Of a stretch of DNA of 64,000 nt, positions 63,708 to 64,000 are shown in pieces (position 1 is the stretch's first letter; the number at the start of each line of letters is the position of its first letter). A model generated the notes under the pieces. The model did no database searches. It had not been told where the DNA came from and saw only the letters and a list, made by a program, of their open reading frames with translations. Location of the stretch: the NCBI RefSeq assembly GCF_022701255.1, contig NZ_CP031705.1, forward strand, positions 868,001-932,000, given 5' to 3'. A program made the translations under genes and the position numbers. This stretch comes from Microcoleus vaginatus HSN003. Lineage in GTDB: Bacteria > Cyanobacteriota > Cyanobacteriia > Cyanobacteriales > Microcoleaceae.

Positions 63708-64000
63708 ATGTCAGTTACTATATCTAAAAAAATGTGCATGATCGGCGATTTTGGCGTGGGCAAAACCAGCCTAATCCGCCGTTTTGTCGATCAGCAATTC
63801 AGCGATCAATACCTCTCCACTGTGGGAGTAAAAATTTCCAGCAAAATCGTAGAATTAGAAGGGGGAAAACAGCGGGAAAAAGTGACTGCAAAGTTGCTGA
63901 TTTGGGACTTAGAAGGACATACAAAATTCAAAGGAATAGCACCGACTTACTTGCAGGGGGCTAGCGGCGTTTTAATCGTTGCCGATGTCACCCGCTCCGA
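63708..64000 (+). CDS. Ras-like small GTPase, partial (runs off window)
   Basis: The first 97 codons are in the window, starting MSVTISKKMCMIGDFGVGKT. P-loop GDFGVGKTS (13-21), switch I STVGVKI with Thr 38, and switch II WDLEGHTKFK (66-75). Ras has DTAGQ; here it is DLEGH, so the catalytic Gln is His and Thr-Ala is Leu-Glu. YLQGASGVLIVADVTRS is typical of Rab-like folds. It should be a cytosolic switch acting with the two genes before it. The start 2 bp after the previous stop shows one operon. The G4 and G5 motifs are past the edge. Confidence 0.9.
   Translation, partial: MSVTISKKMCMIGDFGVGKTSLIRRFVDQQFSDQYLSTVGVKISSKIVELEGGKQREKVTAKLLIWDLEGHTKFKGIAPTYLQGASGVLIVADVTRS

Overview
The window is chromosomal DNA of a filamentous cyanobacterium, most like the Oscillatoria/Microcoleus/Phormidium group. 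The palindrome GCGATCGC (HIP1) occurs throughout. Intergenic gaps carry heptamer tandem repeats of the ATCTAAA and TTGACTG types. Gene content is cyanobacterial: a CrtD-like carotenoid desaturase, remains of a bilin reductase gene, a kinase-FGE fusion and a TPR-CHAT protein. No CRISPR array, phage or rRNA operon was seen.

Layout. 0.3-4.4 kb: a Ser/Thr kinase fused to an FGE-sulfatase domain, whose 3' end resembles a diversity-generating retroelement variable region, and a drug/metabolite transporter with a coiled-coil N terminus. 4.9-20.7 kb: three NRPS genes, split by a histidine kinase and an alpha/beta hydrolase. The modules are C-A-PCP, docking-C-A(NMT)-PCP and C-A-PCP-TE; predicted product is a short hydrophobic peptide with an N-methyl-Leu-like residue. 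20.8-23.1 kb: one IS630-type element nested inside another. 23.7-29.8 kb: a phosphate permease facing the core block rplS, tRNA-Trp, secE, nusG, rplK, rplA, rplJ and rplL, with an L10 leader and attenuator.

30-42 kb is a mosaic and partly decaying region. It holds crtD, a broken IS630 copy, a methyltransferase, an RHH/coiled-coil protein built on 123-bp repeats, a bilin reductase pseudogene, HEAT-repeat genes (one cut by an IS630 element), a secreted phosphodiester glycosidase-like protein and a HigBA pair. 42.5-50.5 kb is mainly housekeeping: tRNA-Ser, two ferredoxins, an SNase-like lipoprotein, an inositol monophosphatase, a J-domain/TPR protein, hisZ, a Uma2 protein, a JAMM peptidase and MoeB-rhodanese.

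50.5-56.3 kb is a three-part minus-strand locus: a TPR-CHAT (caspase-like) gene split by a frameshift at homopolymer tracts, a small partner, and a large partner with C-terminal membrane helices. It resembles a CHAT-based conflict system. 56.7-59.3 kb is alaS. 60.4-64.0 kb is a tight operon of a coiled-coil protein, a trans-envelope protein (cytoplasmic roadblock/longin-like region, one membrane helix, BON repeats, OmpA domain) and a Ras-like small GTPase cut by the window edge. This operon and the CHAT locus are the best candidates for poorly described systems. All calls come from reading the sequence; no database search was run.
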